Source: Acidobacteriota bacterium (GTDB taxonomy: Bacteria > Acidobacteriota > Terriglobia > Terriglobales > Acidobacteriaceae). Taken from it: a stretch of DNA of 62,624 nucleotides. The stretch lies in NCBI GenBank assembly GCA_021800255.1, contig JAJYZC010000010.1, forward strand, positions 1 through 62,624. The letters are read 5' to 3'. The stretch's first letter is position 1, and every line of letters begins with the position of its first letter. Positions 18,766 to 28,554 of this stretch are shown here, piece after piece. The position numbers and the translations under genes were made by a program. The notes beneath the pieces are model-generated. The model was given only the letters and a program-made list of their open reading frames with translations, searched no databases and was not told the origin of the DNA.

Positions 18766-20525
18766 TCAACGTACACTTCTTCTTCTACCTTGGCGCGCTC
18801 CAGCAGGCTTACCGGATAGTAGGCGCTGCGGGTGTACTGCTTGACCATGCGGTTGGTGTTGAAGTACGAGCCGTTAAAGGCCAAGGTAGTGCGCATCAGC
18901 CGCGCCCATCGCTCCGGCGGAGCGAGATAAAGGGGAACGACGGCGCTTTCCAGCTTGGCGTAGAGGGAGTTGGCTTCCTCCTGATCGTTGGCGCCGTCCT
19001 CGATGGCCCATCCTGTGACGCCCTCGATACAGCCTTCGATCCACCAGCCATCGAGGATGGAGAGGCTGGGCACGCCGTTCATAGCCGCCTTCATGCCACT
19101 GGTGCCGGAGGCTTCGTAGGGCCGGCGGGGCGTGTTCACCCACACATCCACGCCGGCGGTGAGCAGGGCGCCCAGGTCCCAGGCGTAGTTTTCGAGGTAC
19201 ACAATGCGCAGCGCATCATTGGAGAGCCGGGCGGCTTCCTCGATCACCTGACGGATAAGCGCCTTGCCCGGTTCGTCCTGGGGATGAGCCTTGCCGGCGT
19301 AAAGAATTTGCAGGCCACCAGCCGCAACGGCGATCTTTTTGAGCCGTTCGGGATCGGTGAAGAGCAGGGTGGCGCGCTTATAGGTGGCGGCGCGGCGGGC
19401 AAAGCCCAGAGTCAGAGCCTTGGGATTTAGCACCACACCGGCGCACGAGGCAACCTCGGACAGCAATTCATCTTTAGCGCGGGCGTGGGCGGCTAAAACC
19501 TCAGATTCAGGAAGCTCAATGGCATTACGCAGGCAGAGATGATCGCGCCGCCAGGCGGGAATGTGCTCGTCCATCATCCGCTGGACGGGCGCCGACATCC
19601 AGGTGGCCGCGTGTACGCCGTTCGTAATGGTATCGATGGTGAACTCAGGGAACATCTGCCGCGAAACCTTGCCGTGCTGGAGGGCCACGCCGTTGGCGTA
19701 ACGCGAAAAGCACAGAGCCAGCAGGGTCATGTTCAGCAGGCCATCGCGAAAGCAGCCCAGCTTTTCCAAGCGCGCGGTGCGCTCGCCGCCCAGGATGCGA
19801 ATCGCTTGCTCGGTGGAAAAGCGGTCGTGGCCGGCGGGCACCGGGGTGTGGGTGGTGAAGACGCACTTGCGGCGCACCTGCTCGATGTCCGCCTTAGTGG
19901 CCGCGCCCAGCGGTCCGCCTCCCACCTGGCTCTCCAGCAGCGCCAGCGTCAGCAGCGCCGCGTGGCCCTCGTTCATGTGGTAGACGTTCACATTCAGGCC
20001 CAGGGCGTGAATCATGCGCACGCCGCCCATGCCCAGCACGATCTCCTGCTGCAGCCGGTAGTTGGTGTCGCCGCCGTAGAGATGATCCGTCAGGCCGCGG
20101 TCCCATCCCGAGTTGCCATCCAAATCCGTATCGAGCAGGTAGACGGGCACCACGTGCCCGAAGCGGCCCTCCAGGTCATACCGCCAGGCGCGCACGGTCA
20201 CCACGCGATCCTCGATAGAGACCGTAATTCGCGCCGGCTCTTCGGTGCAGAAATCGGCCGGATTCCAGGGCTGCACCTCCTCGGTCTGCACGCCGTCCGG
20301 ATCCAAGTGCTGCTGGAAGTATCCCTTGCGGTGCAAAAGCGTGAAGGCCGCCAGAGGAATGCCCAAGTCAGCGGCGGAGCGCAGCGTGTCGCCGGCCAGC
20401 ACGCCCAGTCCGCCCGAATAGGTGGGCATGGAAGGATGAATCGCAATTTCCATGGAAAAGTAAGCAACCTGGCCGGAGCCGGGCAACGCTTCGTAGCTGA
20501 ACGGTTTCGACGATGTTGTCGGCAT
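18762..20525 (-). CDS. glgP: Alpha-glucan (glycogen/maltodextrin) phosphorylase, short GT35 form
   Basis: A 587-residue GT35 phosphorylase of the short bacterial/archaeal type, releasing glucose-1-phosphate from alpha-1,4-glucans. Visible: YFSMEIAIHPSMPTYSGGLGVLAGD, GMGGVRMIHALG and NEGHAAL, VFTTHTPVPAGHD, and EASGTSGMKAAMNG with the pyridoxal-phosphate lysine at 479. It lacks the N-terminal DUF3417 region and regulatory segments of longer enzymes, explaining the length. It is upstream of galK but 282 bases from it on the same strand, so operon membership is uncertain. Its 3' end abuts a Uma2 remnant on the opposite strand, overlapping by three to four bases. Confidence 0.92.
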   Translation of the reverse strand: MPTTSSKPFSYEALPGSGQVAYFSMEIAIHPSMPTYSGGLGVLAGDTLRSAADLGIPLAAFTLLHRKGYFQQHLDPDGVQTEEVQPWNPADFCTEEPARITVSIEDRVVTVRAWRYDLEGRFGHVVPVYLLDTDLDGNSGWDRGLTDHLYGGDTNYRLQQEIVLGMGGVRMIHALGLNVNVYHMNEGHAALLTLALLESQVGGGPLGAATKADIEQVRRKCVFTTHTPVPAGHDRFSTEQAIRILGGERTARLEKLGCFRDGLLNMTLLALCFSRYANGVALQHGKVSRQMFPEFTIDTITNGVHAATWMSAPVQRMMDEHIPAWRRDHLCLRNAIELPESEVLAAHARAKDELLSEVASCAGVVLNPKALTLGFARRAATYKRATLLFTDPERLKKIAVAAGGLQILYAGKAHPQDEPGKALIRQVIEEAARLSNDALRIVYLENYAWDLGALLTAGVDVWVNTPRRPYEASGTSGMKAAMNGVPSLSILDGWWIEGCIEGVTGWAIEDGANDQEEANSLYAKLESAVVPLYLAPPERWARLMRTTLAFNGSYFNTNRMVKQYTRSAYYPVSLLERAKVEEEVYVD

Positions 20526-20807
20526 AGTTTTTATATCGTTCTGGCGCTCTCAACCGGCAAAGCGAACATGGAGGAGCACAATCCGAAAGGAGGCTAAACC
20601 GGGCATATGCTGTCCGCCCCGTTTCGATGGGCAAAACAACATCCGATTTTAACAAAGAACGTCTTCATGATTTTTTAGATGCACCTAACTCTTTTCGGCA
20701 GTAAAGGGTAGCTGGGCAGAGGCTCTCAATGCGCCTTCGCAAAGCGATTCATTCCCGCGGCAGCGAGCGAACATTATGCACATTTTCTAACTCGCTCGAA
20801 CCGGCTT

Positions 20808-21962
20808 TTAATCCAGCCGATGCGCGCCGCCAGAGGCGTGGCAGATGTAAATCTGCGGAACCATGCCGAACTGGGCCGTGTAACGGGCGCCCAAAGCCTC
20901 GGAGAACGCCGCTGCCTGCGCCTGCTCCACCAGGTTGACGGTGCAACCGCCAAAGCCGCCGCCGGTGAGCCGTGCTCCGATCAGGCCCGGCAGATCTTGC
21001 GCCAGTTCCACCATGGCGTCGGCCTCCACGCAACTGGCCTCGAAGTCCCGGCTGTAGCTCGCGTGCGCCTCGGCCATCAGCCGCCCCAGCTCCTCCAGAT
21101 CGCCCCTGAGCAGCGCCTCGCTGGCCGCCACCGTGCGCAGGTTCTCACTGATGATGTGGCGCGCGCGCATCAGCGATTTAGGTTCCATCTCGCGGCCCCA
21201 CTTGTCCAGATCATCGAGGGTAGCGTCGCGGAGGAACTTCACGCCCGGCCGGTGGCGGGCGATGACCGCGCAGGCGGCCTCCACTTCGGCGCGCCTGCTC
21301 TTGTAGCCGCCTCCCGCCACCGAATGCTTGACCATGGTGTTGGCAATGACCAGGGCTACATGGGGAGGAATCGGCGCCAGCCGGAAGCTCAGGTCGCGGC
21401 AATCGAGCAGCAGCGCGTGGTCCTGGGCGCCGTTGGCAGAGACAAACTGGTCCATGATGCCGCAGTTGGCGCCCACAAACTCGTTCTCCGCGCGCTGGCA
21501 GAGCCGCGCCACCACCGGCCCCGGATAGCTGGCCCCGGTGAGCGACTCGACGGCCAGCGCCGTGGAGACCACCAGCGCAGCGGAGCTGGAAAGCCCCGCA
21601 CTGAGAGGCACATCGCTCCACAGGCTCAGGCTGAAGCCCGGAATCCGGTGGCCCTCCCCGGCCAGGACCTTGACCACGCCGATCGGGTAATCGCTCCAAT
21701 GATGGTTTGCCTGGGCAGGCAGCGCGGCGGCCTCGAAGCTGCGCTCTTCGCCGTAGTTTTCGGAGTAGATCGCGATCTTGCCGTCCGTGCGCGGCGAGAC
21801 GCCGGCCAGGGTGGCGAAATCGATGGCTGCGGGCATCACAAAGCCTTCAGCATAGTCGGTGTGCTCGCCGATCAGGTTCACGCGGCCAGGCGCGGCGAAG
21901 ACGGCCGGCTCGGCGTGGAAGCGGGCGCGGTGCAGCGAACGGAAAGCAACTGGATCATGCAT
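20808..21962 (-). CDS. galK: Galactokinase
   Basis: GalK phosphorylates galactose at C1, the entry step of the Leloir pathway. The galactose-binding signature GRVNLIGEHTDYAEGFVMP begins near residue 26, followed by the GHMP ATP motif SAGLSSSAALVVSTAL and the C-terminal TGGGFGGCTVNLV. The ATG at 21960-21962 gives 384 residues, the usual family size; an upstream in-frame ATG at 22049 would add 29 residues that do not look like galactokinase but would start four bases from the stop of the upstream decarboxylase gene. The FucP-like transporter at 6 kb may supply galactose; galT and galE are not in the window. Confidence 0.94.
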   Translation of the reverse strand: MHDPVAFRSLHRARFHAEPAVFAAPGRVNLIGEHTDYAEGFVMPAAIDFATLAGVSPRTDGKIAIYSENYGEERSFEAAALPAQANHHWSDYPIGVVKVLAGEGHRIPGFSLSLWSDVPLSAGLSSSAALVVSTALAVESLTGASYPGPVVARLCQRAENEFVGANCGIMDQFVSANGAQDHALLLDCRDLSFRLAPIPPHVALVIANTMVKHSVAGGGYKSRRAEVEAACAVIARHRPGVKFLRDATLDDLDKWGREMEPKSLMRARHIISENLRTVAASEALLRGDLEELGRLMAEAHASYSRDFEASCVEADAMVELAQDLPGLIGARLTGGGFGGCTVNLVEQAQAAAFSEALGARYTAQFGMVPQIYICHASGGAHRLD

Positions 21963-22052
21963 GTAGAATAGCCACCTCGAAGCGAAATGAGCATACTTCT
22001 TCTCTGGGATCTCTCCCCCACTCTTCTTCGATCCCGTCTGTTTTCTCATGAT

Positions 22053-23405
22053 TTAAGCGCAGGCCGCGGTCAGCCGCTCCCAAATCTCGTTCAGCCAGGC
22101 TTCGTGCTCCGGCTTCATCAGCACGGAACGCAGACACGTCATCCTACCTGACGCCTGTGCACCTGCTGCCTGGCCATTGGGCAAAAACCAAGAATGCGGC
22201 AATTGTACAAGAGCCAGGTGGAGATTGCGCGCGGCGCAGGCGTCGAAGACTTTTTGCGCCGTCAACGATGCATCCCGAAGGTCTGCTCCATGCCATGGCG
22301 CCCACACCACGATGTCCAGTTCCGGTCCTCCCGCCGCCAAGGGCTGGAAGCGCACGTCCTGGCGCAGCCGCCGGTCCAGTTCGAGAGCCGCCGCGCGGCC
22401 GCGCGCCAGCCCGCGGGCAAATTCGCCATGAGGGACGAGCGGGAGCAGCTTCTGCGTCGCCCACAGCGCCACGGCCGCCGCGCCGGCGCGCGAGCACTCC
22501 AGACTGATCTCGCCGAGGTGCAACTGCTGCGAGGTGAAATAGGTGTACGGCGAATCGTGCTTGTAAAACCGTCCTACCGCCGGATCGCGGAACAGAATAC
22601 AGCCGCATCCATACGGTTGCAGTCCGTGCTTGTGAGGATCGATGGCGATGGAGTCGGCCTGGGGGATGGCCGCGTAGGCGCGCCGCGCCGGCTCATCCAG
22701 GGATTCGGCGATCAGGCCGAAGTAGCCGCCGTAGGCCGCATCCACGTGAACACGGAAGCCGTACCGCTCGCGCAGCGCGAGAATCTCGTCCAGCGGGTCC
22801 ACGGCGCCGATGGCCGTGGTGCCCAGCGTCGCCACGACCGCGCCCACATCGCCGCGGCGCAACTCAGCTTCCAGAGCGTCAAGGTCCATGCGCCCGCAAC
22901 TGTCGGCGAGAACCTCCGCGTACTCCAGCTTGAGCACGGAGGAGATGCGGCGGTGGGTGTAATGCGCCTGCTCCGAACCCACGATTTTCCGGCCCGGCTT
23001 CAGTTGGTTGGCAATCCACAACGCCTCCAGGTTGGCGAGGGTGCCGCTCGAGGTCAGGTGGCCGAGAAATTCACTCCAGCCAAACATGCCGGCGATCTCC
23101 CGCACAGCCTCCACCTCCATCTCCGAGCTGGCCCGGCCGCCGTCGCGGGCGTGGTTGTTGGGATTGATCTTCATGGCCAGCGCGTAGGCGGCCCGCGCCA
23201 CCGGATGCGGCGGCTTGAGCATCTGCCCGGCATACAGGGGATGGAAATAGGGGTAATTGTCGCCCAGCCTGTGAGCTGTAGCTTCCAGCACCCGCGCCAT
23301 CGCCTCCACATCAGCCGCAGGCTCAAACTCCGGCAAGGCCGCGAACTCCGCCTCCAGCAGCTCCGTGGCGCGGGACAGCAAGCCGGGAACAGGATCGCGG
23401 GTCAT
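22053..23405 (-). CDS. PLP-dependent group II decarboxylase (aromatic-L-amino-acid/glutamate decarboxylase-like)
   Basis: A 450-residue pyridoxal-phosphate enzyme of the group II decarboxylase family. The cofactor lysine is Lys259 in IAIDPHKHGLQPYGC; HVDAAYGGY upstream holds the Asp that contacts the pyridine nitrogen, and LTSSGTLANLEAL binds the phosphate. Substrate cannot be told from the sequence: family members act on glutamate, aspartate, tyrosine, tryptophan or diaminobutyrate. Gene order on the minus strand is decarboxylase then galK; the gap to the conserved galK start is 90 bases. A long leader-like gap of 382 bases separates it from the divergent cold-shock gene. Confidence 0.9.
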   Translation of the reverse strand: MTRDPVPGLLSRATELLEAEFAALPEFEPAADVEAMARVLEATAHRLGDNYPYFHPLYAGQMLKPPHPVARAAYALAMKINPNNHARDGGRASSEMEVEAVREIAGMFGWSEFLGHLTSSGTLANLEALWIANQLKPGRKIVGSEQAHYTHRRISSVLKLEYAEVLADSCGRMDLDALEAELRRGDVGAVVATLGTTAIGAVDPLDEILALRERYGFRVHVDAAYGGYFGLIAESLDEPARRAYAAIPQADSIAIDPHKHGLQPYGCGCILFRDPAVGRFYKHDSPYTYFTSQQLHLGEISLECSRAGAAAVALWATQKLLPLVPHGEFARGLARGRAAALELDRRLRQDVRFQPLAAGGPELDIVVWAPWHGADLRDASLTAQKVFDACAARNLHLALVQLPHSWFLPNGQAAGAQASGRMTCLRSVLMKPEHEAWLNEIWERLTAACA

Positions 23406-23787
23406 GAAGATGACTCCCAGTATAAGCGCAGCGCGGGAGCTAATCCCGGCCCGTGCGAAGGCTTCCGTGGAGTGCTTCCGGCAGCTGGGAGCGGGTAGCC
23501 GGGGAACTGCTCGATGGGGATAAGGAACGGAGCAGACCCAGTTTGCTGAGGCAAACCGTTCATTTTCAACAGATTATAGAGCAACCCGTCCCAAAACGAA
23601 ACCCACGGCTCCTCTAACCGGCCGGTGTAACCTCTTTTTTATGCGTTCCTTTTCGGCGGAAATGATACACTATGTTCAGCGTTAGAAACGAACCGGGCGT
23701 GAGCAGTACTCGCCCAACCAAGGAAGATTCTGCCAGTGTTCGCTCCGATTCCTCCAGCGCAATTCACATTAGGAAATTCAATCAAGT
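23406..23787. promoter_or_regulatory. Divergent upstream region with long cold-shock leader
   Basis: This 382-base gap lies between the decarboxylase start (minus strand) and the csp start (plus strand). The last 150 bases are less GC-rich than the genes. GATACACT near 23662-23669 resembles a -10 element for csp; that would give an untranslated leader of over 100 bases, as is usual for cold-regulated csp mRNAs. I cannot pair it with a strong -35. No open frame in the gap looks like a gene. Confidence 0.35.
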
Positions 23788-23988
23788 ATGGAACAAGGTA
23801 CCGTGAAGTGGTTCAATGACGCGAAGGGCTTCGGCTTTATTTCGCGCCAGAACGGCGAAGATGTCTTCGTGCATTACTCTGCAATCAACTCAAGTGGTTT
23901 CAAGAGTTTGCAGGAAGGTCAAGCCGTGCAGTTCAACGTCGTGAAGGGTCCCAAGGGCTGGCAGGCTGCCGACGTACAGCCTCTCTAA
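23788..23988 (+). CDS. Cold-shock protein (CspA family)
   Basis: A 66-residue cold-shock domain protein, minimal length, with [13 protein letters not shown] and VFVHYSAI, the two RNA-binding motifs. It should act as a single-stranded nucleic-acid chaperone. It is about half identical to the paralogue at 106-336 in the core and lacks that protein's C-terminal extension. A hairpin at 24030-24058 follows. It is the only gene of its transcript. Confidence 0.95.
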   Translation: MEQGTVKWFNDAKGFGFISRQNGEDVFVHYSAINSSGFKSLQEGQAVQFNVVKGPKGWQAADVQPL

Positions 23989-24029
23989 ACCCAATCGGCC
24001 GGATTCCGGCAGAATCTAGCAAGCACCAT

Positions 24030-24058
24030 GACAGGGCTGGGGTTCTCCCGGCCCTGTC
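24030..24058 (+). terminator. Hairpin after the cold-shock gene
   Basis: GACAGGGC (24030-24037) pairs exactly with GCCCTGTC (24051-24058) over a 13-base loop, 42 bases past the csp stop. The following bases (GTGTATT) are not a real T-run, so it may be a weak intrinsic terminator or need Rho. Confidence 0.6.
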
Positions 24059-24217
24059 GTGTATTGGCGCGAAGGCCGCGCAGGCTATCAGCGAGCCCAC
24101 GCTGCAAAGTGCTGGCGGATTGACCGGCTGGCCGCCGGCACGATAGCTGCGGCCCTGCTCAGACGGCTTTTTTGAGGGCCCGCACGCGCCTGTCTGAGAA
24201 TAGAACCTGCAAAGCTC

Positions 24218-25840
24218 ATGAAGCAGGGTACGGCGATCATCATCGGGGCCGGTCCAGCGGGGCTGACCGCGGCCATTGAACTCCAGCGGCGCACGGGGAT
24301 CAAGCCCATCGTGATCGAAGCAGGCCAGGAGATCGGCGGCCTTGCGCGCACCGTCTGCTACAAGGGCAACCGCATGGACATCGGCGGCCACCGCTTTTTC
24401 TCGAAGTCGGACCGCGTGATGCAGTGGTGGTTGGAGATGATGCCCATCGAGGCCGGCCAAGGCGAGGACGGCCAGAGCAGCCGTCTTCGCTACCAGGGAC
24501 AGGAGCGCGAGGTCCCGGCGTCGCCGTGCGGTCCGGACCCACAAACGGAAGACCTGGTGATGCTGGTGCGCAGGCGTAAAAGCCGCATCTACTTTCTGCG
24601 CCGCTTCTTCGACTATCCCATCCGCCTGACCGCAGGTACGCTCAGAAAATTGGGCGCAGTCCGCACCCTCCGCTGCGGCCTCAGCTATCTGCGCTCCGTG
24701 CTGCTGCCCCAGCGCGAGGAGCACTCGCTCGAAGATTTTCTCATCCACCGCTTCGGCCGCCAGATCTACCTCACCTTCTTTAAGCCGTACACCGAGAAGG
24801 TCTGGGGAGTGCCATGCAATGAAATCAGCGCCGAGTGGGGCGCACAGCGCATCAAGGGCCTCTCGCTCAAAGCCGTAGCCAGGCATTTTCTGCGCAAGAC
24901 CTTTGCGCCCGGCCGCTCCGGCGGCATCGCGCAAAAACAGACCGAGACCTCGCTCATCGAAAAATTTCTCTACCCCAAACTCGGTCCCGGCCAGCTTTGG
25001 GAGCATGTAGCCGGACTGGTCCGTGCCGGCGGCGGCGAAATCCACATGGGGGTCTCCATCGACCGCGTTCGTGTCGAGGGGAACAGGGTCATCGCGGTCG
25101 AGGGCGTTAGCCCAGCGGGCGAGCTCAGCGTTTACTCGGGCGATTACTTCTTCTCCACCATGCCGGTGCGCGACCTGGTGCGCAGCCTTTCCTGCCCAGC
25201 GCCCAAGGAAGTGGTTGAGGTCAGCGAGGGGCTCATGTACCGGGACTTCATCACTGTGGGCCTGCTGGCCCGCAAGCTCACCGCCGCCGAGGAGGATGGC
25301 TCGCCCCTCAAGGACAACTGGATTTATATTCAGGAGCCGGACGTGATCGTGGGCCGACTGCAAATCTTCAACAACTGGAGCCCCTGGCTGGTTCAGGACC
25401 CGGAAAAGATCTGGATCGGCCTCGAATACTTCTGTAACGAAACCGATTCTCTCTGGAAGCTCTCCGACGAAGAGATGACCCGGCTGGCCATTGAGGAAGC
25501 AGCTCGCATCGGCCTTGTGAAGGCAGAGGATGTGGAAGACTCGCACGTGGTGCGCGTTCCCAAGACCTACCCTGCCTACTTCGGCAGCTACGCGCGCTTT
25601 GACGTGATCCGCCGCTACATGGATCGCTTCGAAAATCTCTTCCTAATCGGCCGCAACGGTATGCACAAGTACAACAATCAGGACCATTCCATGCTGACCG
25701 CCATGACCGCCGTCGATAACATCGTGAACGGTGTGGCTGCCAAGGACAACCTCTGGGCCATCAACACCGAGATGGAATACCACGAAGAAAATCGCGGGGA
25801 AAAAGCGGGCCAAGGAGCGCGGCAGGAACCTTCGCTTTAA
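24218..25840 (+). CDS. FAD-dependent NAD(P)-binding oxidoreductase (UDP-galactopyranose mutase/protoporphyrinogen oxidase-like)
   Basis: A 540-residue flavoprotein with a classic FAD-binding Rossmann motif at the start ([16 protein letters not shown], then E in VIEAG), [10 protein letters not shown] about residue 55, and a C-terminal flavin-contact segment [19 protein letters not shown]. This set is typical of a bacterial group annotated as NAD(P)/FAD-dependent oxidoreductases related to UDP-galactopyranose mutase and amine oxidases; the reaction is unknown. It is not Glf itself: length and the [12 protein letters not shown] motif differ. Such genes often sit in polysaccharide or lipid-glycan loci, but no glycosyltransferase is adjacent here. 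A Lys/Arg/Glu-rich tail ends the protein. Confidence 0.82.
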   Translation: MKQGTAIIIGAGPAGLTAAIELQRRTGIKPIVIEAGQEIGGLARTVCYKGNRMDIGGHRFFSKSDRVMQWWLEMMPIEAGQGEDGQSSRLRYQGQEREVPASPCGPDPQTEDLVMLVRRRKSRIYFLRRFFDYPIRLTAGTLRKLGAVRTLRCGLSYLRSVLLPQREEHSLEDFLIHRFGRQIYLTFFKPYTEKVWGVPCNEISAEWGAQRIKGLSLKAVARHFLRKTFAPGRSGGIAQKQTETSLIEKFLYPKLGPGQLWEHVAGLVRAGGGEIHMGVSIDRVRVEGNRVIAVEGVSPAGELSVYSGDYFFSTMPVRDLVRSLSCPAPKEVVEVSEGLMYRDFITVGLLARKLTAAEEDGSPLKDNWIYIQEPDVIVGRLQIFNNWSPWLVQDPEKIWIGLEYFCNETDSLWKLSDEEMTRLAIEEAARIGLVKAEDVEDSHVVRVPKTYPAYFGSYARFDVIRRYMDRFENLFLIGRNGMHKYNNQDHSMLTAMTAVDNIVNGVAAKDNLWAINTEMEYHEENRGEKAGQGARQEPSL

Positions 25841-25902
25841 CCGCATTCGTCAACGCGCGGATAGGCTACGGCCAGCCTTGCCGGGGTGCGCGATTGGAGG
25901 AA

Positions 25903-26688
25903 TCAGCCGCCGGCCTGATGCGGCTTGCGAACGGCCCGGCCGGCGCCGGGGATGGCCGCAGGCTGCGGTGGCTTGGGGGCGGGCGCCATGGCCGGGTCCC
26001 AGTAGAGCAGGCGGCTGCAACTGTCGCAGGCCAGCAATTTACCCTCGCGCAGCTCGTTCCAGGTTTGCGGACGCAGGCCCATCCGGCAGCCGGTACACTG
26101 CTGGTTTTCGGCCAGGGCGATGCCGGTGCCGCGCGCGGCGGCCAGGCGGTCGAAGCGTTCCAACCAGTCGGGCTCGATGAGCTTCCGAACGGCTTCGCGG
26201 CTGGCGTCGAGCATCGCCATCTGCGCATCCAGCTCCTGCCGGCGGACATTGACACGGGCGCGGATGGCTTCCAGGCTGGCCGCCAATAGCTCCACCTGGG
26301 ATCGGGCCTCGGCCAGCGCAGCCTCTTGCGTCTCCGTGCGCTCCAGGCTTGCATACTCCTCATTTTCAAGCCGCCCGGTTTCCATAGCGGCAAATTGGAT
26401 TTCGTGCTCAATGGCTTCAGCCTGGGCGGGAGTTTTTACAGAGTCGAGCTGGACGCGGAAGCGCGCGGCCTTCTGGCGGTGGGCTTCGATCTCGCGTTCC
26501 AGACGGGTGCGGAGCACATCCTCGCGGTTCAGAGCGGCTGAGGCGTCGGCGGCTCTGCGCTCGGCGGCAGCGAGCGCGGCTTCGGCCTGGGCGGTTTCGG
26601 CGGGCAGCGCGCGCGCTTCCTGGGCCAGGCGGGCGCGGTCGAGTTCGATGGCCTGGAGTTTTACGAGGTTTTCAATCAGCGCTTGCAT
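25903..26688 (-). CDS. Coiled-coil protein with C4-type zinc ribbon
   Basis: A 261-residue protein with a long antiparallel coiled coil (about residues 1-180, Ala/Glu/Arg/Leu heptads) and a C-terminal zinc ribbon: CTGC then CDSC (about residues 200 and 226), the DUF164/zf-RING_7 arrangement. Structures of this family (for example CT398 and HP0958) bind nucleic acid or sigma factor/flagellar partners; a specific role here is unknown. It ends with a Pro-rich tail. It is downstream of the malic enzyme? No: it lies 88 bases before it on the same strand, so both could share a transcript only if the malic enzyme is promoter-proximal. Confidence 0.85.
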   Translation of the reverse strand: MQALIENLVKLQAIELDRARLAQEARALPAETAQAEAALAAAERRAADASAALNREDVLRTRLEREIEAHRQKAARFRVQLDSVKTPAQAEAIEHEIQFAAMETGRLENEEYASLERTETQEAALAEARSQVELLAASLEAIRARVNVRRQELDAQMAMLDASREAVRKLIEPDWLERFDRLAAARGTGIALAENQQCTGCRMGLRPQTWNELREGKLLACDSCSRLLYWDPAMAPAPKPPQPAAIPGAGRAVRKPHQAGG

Positions 26689-26776
26689 CCGTTTCAGAAA
26701 GTCTAACGCATTTCAACGGGTGCTCGACGGCGCGGGCTGCGCGCAGCGTAACTCGCGCCGGGATCACGCACCAGAA

Positions 26777-28501
26777 TCAATAGATGCGTTCGTAGAGGTC
26801 GTACACCGGCTCCCACACATAAGCGCGGATATCCTCCTCCAGCGTGGCTTGCTGAGCGGCATCGGCCACGCCGCCGGCGATGGCCTGAAGCGCGACGGCT
26901 TTGGCCACCACCAGGCTGATCTTGCGGGCCTCGGCGATAGGAGGCAGCAGCGGGGCATCCCGGTCCGCGCGCGCCGGCGACAGCGCCGCCAGGGCTTTGG
27001 CTGCGGCCATAATCATGGCGTCAGTAACCCGCCTGGCCTGGGAGACAAGAATGCCCAGGGCCAGGCCGGGAAAGATGTAGGAGTTGTTGATCTGCGAGAT
27101 GCGGATGAGCTTGCCGTTGACCTCGACGGGAGGAAACGGACTGCCGGTGCCCACGATCGCCCGCCCCTCAGTCCAACGCATCAGATCGGCGGGCGTGGCC
27201 TCGGATTTCGAGGTGGGGTTGGAGAGCGGAAAGATGACCGGATGTGGCGTGTGGCTGGCCATCTCGCGCACAACCTCCTCGGTGAACGTTCCCGGCTGGG
27301 CGCTGACCCCGACCAGCACGGTGATGCCGGCATTGCGCACCACGTCGTAGAGAGAAATTGCGCCTCCCGAAGCGGCCTCTCCTGTGAGCTTCCATCCCGC
27401 CACGTCGGCGCGCCTGCGCAGCAGCCTATCCTGGCCGGGGCGAATGCCTTGGCAGCCCTCGACGAGCAAACCGTAACGGTTGAAGGCATAGACGCGCGCC
27501 CGCGCCTGCGCTTCGCTCAGTCCCTCCTGTTGCATGGCCGCGACGAGCAAATCGACGATGCCGATACCGGCCGATCCGGCGCCGAACATGGCGATGGTCT
27601 GTTCGCGGAGAGGAATGCCGGTGGCGTGAACCGCGGCCAGCAGCGTAGCCGTGGTGACGGCCGCGGTTCCCTGGATGTCGTCGTTGAAGGTGCACAGCCG
27701 GTCGCGGTAGCGCGCCAGGAAGCGCGCCGCGTTCACGCCTGCAAAGTCCTCCCATTGCAGCAGGATGTGGGGCCAGCGGCGCTCCACCGCGCTGACGAAG
27801 GCTTCCACAAAGTCGTCGTACTCCTGGCCGCGGACGCGGTGGTGCTGCCAGCCGATGTAGAAGGGACTGTCGAGAAGCGCCTGATTGTCGGTGCCCACAT
27901 CGAGCAGTATGGGCAGGCAATGCTCCGGCGGGATGCCGCCCAGCGCGGTGTATAACGCCATCTTGCCGATGGGAATGCCCATGCCGCCGGCGCCCTGATC
28001 GCCGATACCCAGAATGCGCTCCCCGTCGCTGACCACGATGCAGCGCACGCTATCGTAGCGAACCTCGTCGAGGATTTGCACGATGCGGTCCTTGTTGGAA
28101 TAGCTGAGGAAGAGACCGCGCGGCCTGTGCCATATCTCAGAAAATCGCTGGCAGCCCTCGCCGACCACTGGCGTGTAGACGATGGGCAGCAACTCCTCAA
28201 TGTTGTGAGCGATCAGGGAGTAGAACAGTGTCTCATTGGTGTCCTGGAGATTGCGCATACAGGCGTACTTGCCAAACGGCTTCGACTGGCTGTCTAAGGC
28301 CATCTTGCGCCGTTGGCGTTGATCTTCGAGCGTTCCAATATGGGGCGGCAGCAGGCCGTGCAAGCCGAAGGCGTCGCGTTCCGCTTCAGTGAAGGCCGTC
28401 CCCTTGTTGAGGCGGGGATTGGTGAGCAGGCTGATTCCCGACAGTCGGGTGCGGACCACGGCGCTTCGCGCAGACGCGGGTGCAAGAGATGCGGAACTCA
28501 T
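26777..28501 (-). CDS. NAD-dependent malic enzyme
   Basis: A 574-residue large-type malic enzyme, converting malate to pyruvate and CO2 with NAD reduction. Conserved pieces: IVYTPVVGEGCQRFSEIWH with the catalytic Tyr, LGIGDQGAGGMGIPIGKM with the Lys, metal ligands in WEDF and FNDDIQGTAAV, and a Rossmann dinucleotide site GAGSAGIGI. C-terminal PLSNPTSKSEATP and QINNSYIFPGLALG are the family end motifs. The frame stays open to 29221, but ATG 28499-28501 has CAGGAGA eight bases upstream and gives the usual length. NAD preference is from the large-subunit family and is not certain. Confidence 0.94.
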   Translation of the reverse strand: MSSASLAPASARSAVVRTRLSGISLLTNPRLNKGTAFTEAERDAFGLHGLLPPHIGTLEDQRQRRKMALDSQSKPFGKYACMRNLQDTNETLFYSLIAHNIEELLPIVYTPVVGEGCQRFSEIWHRPRGLFLSYSNKDRIVQILDEVRYDSVRCIVVSDGERILGIGDQGAGGMGIPIGKMALYTALGGIPPEHCLPILLDVGTDNQALLDSPFYIGWQHHRVRGQEYDDFVEAFVSAVERRWPHILLQWEDFAGVNAARFLARYRDRLCTFNDDIQGTAAVTTATLLAAVHATGIPLREQTIAMFGAGSAGIGIVDLLVAAMQQEGLSEAQARARVYAFNRYGLLVEGCQGIRPGQDRLLRRRADVAGWKLTGEAASGGAISLYDVVRNAGITVLVGVSAQPGTFTEEVVREMASHTPHPVIFPLSNPTSKSEATPADLMRWTEGRAIVGTGSPFPPVEVNGKLIRISQINNSYIFPGLALGILVSQARRVTDAMIMAAAKALAALSPARADRDAPLLPPIAEARKISLVVAKAVALQAIAGGVADAAQQATLEEDIRAYVWEPVYDLYERIY

Positions 28502-28554
28502 CGCAGATTTCTCCTGGGTTGGGTATCCTGACAAAAAAATAGCACACGTCCCAG

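Noticed and set aside
21963..22049. 29-residue N-terminal extension of galactokinase
   Set aside because: The extension has no similarity to galactokinase starts, and the inner ATG gives the normal length.
23933..25546. 537-residue minus-strand frame opposite the FAD oxidoreductase
   Set aside because: Antisense shadow; the opposite strand carries intact FAD-binding motifs over the same stretch.
24218..25840. UDP-galactopyranose mutase (glf) call for the FAD oxidoreductase
   Set aside because: Too long, and lacks the usual Glf motifs beyond the FAD-binding site; a general flavoprotein name is safer.
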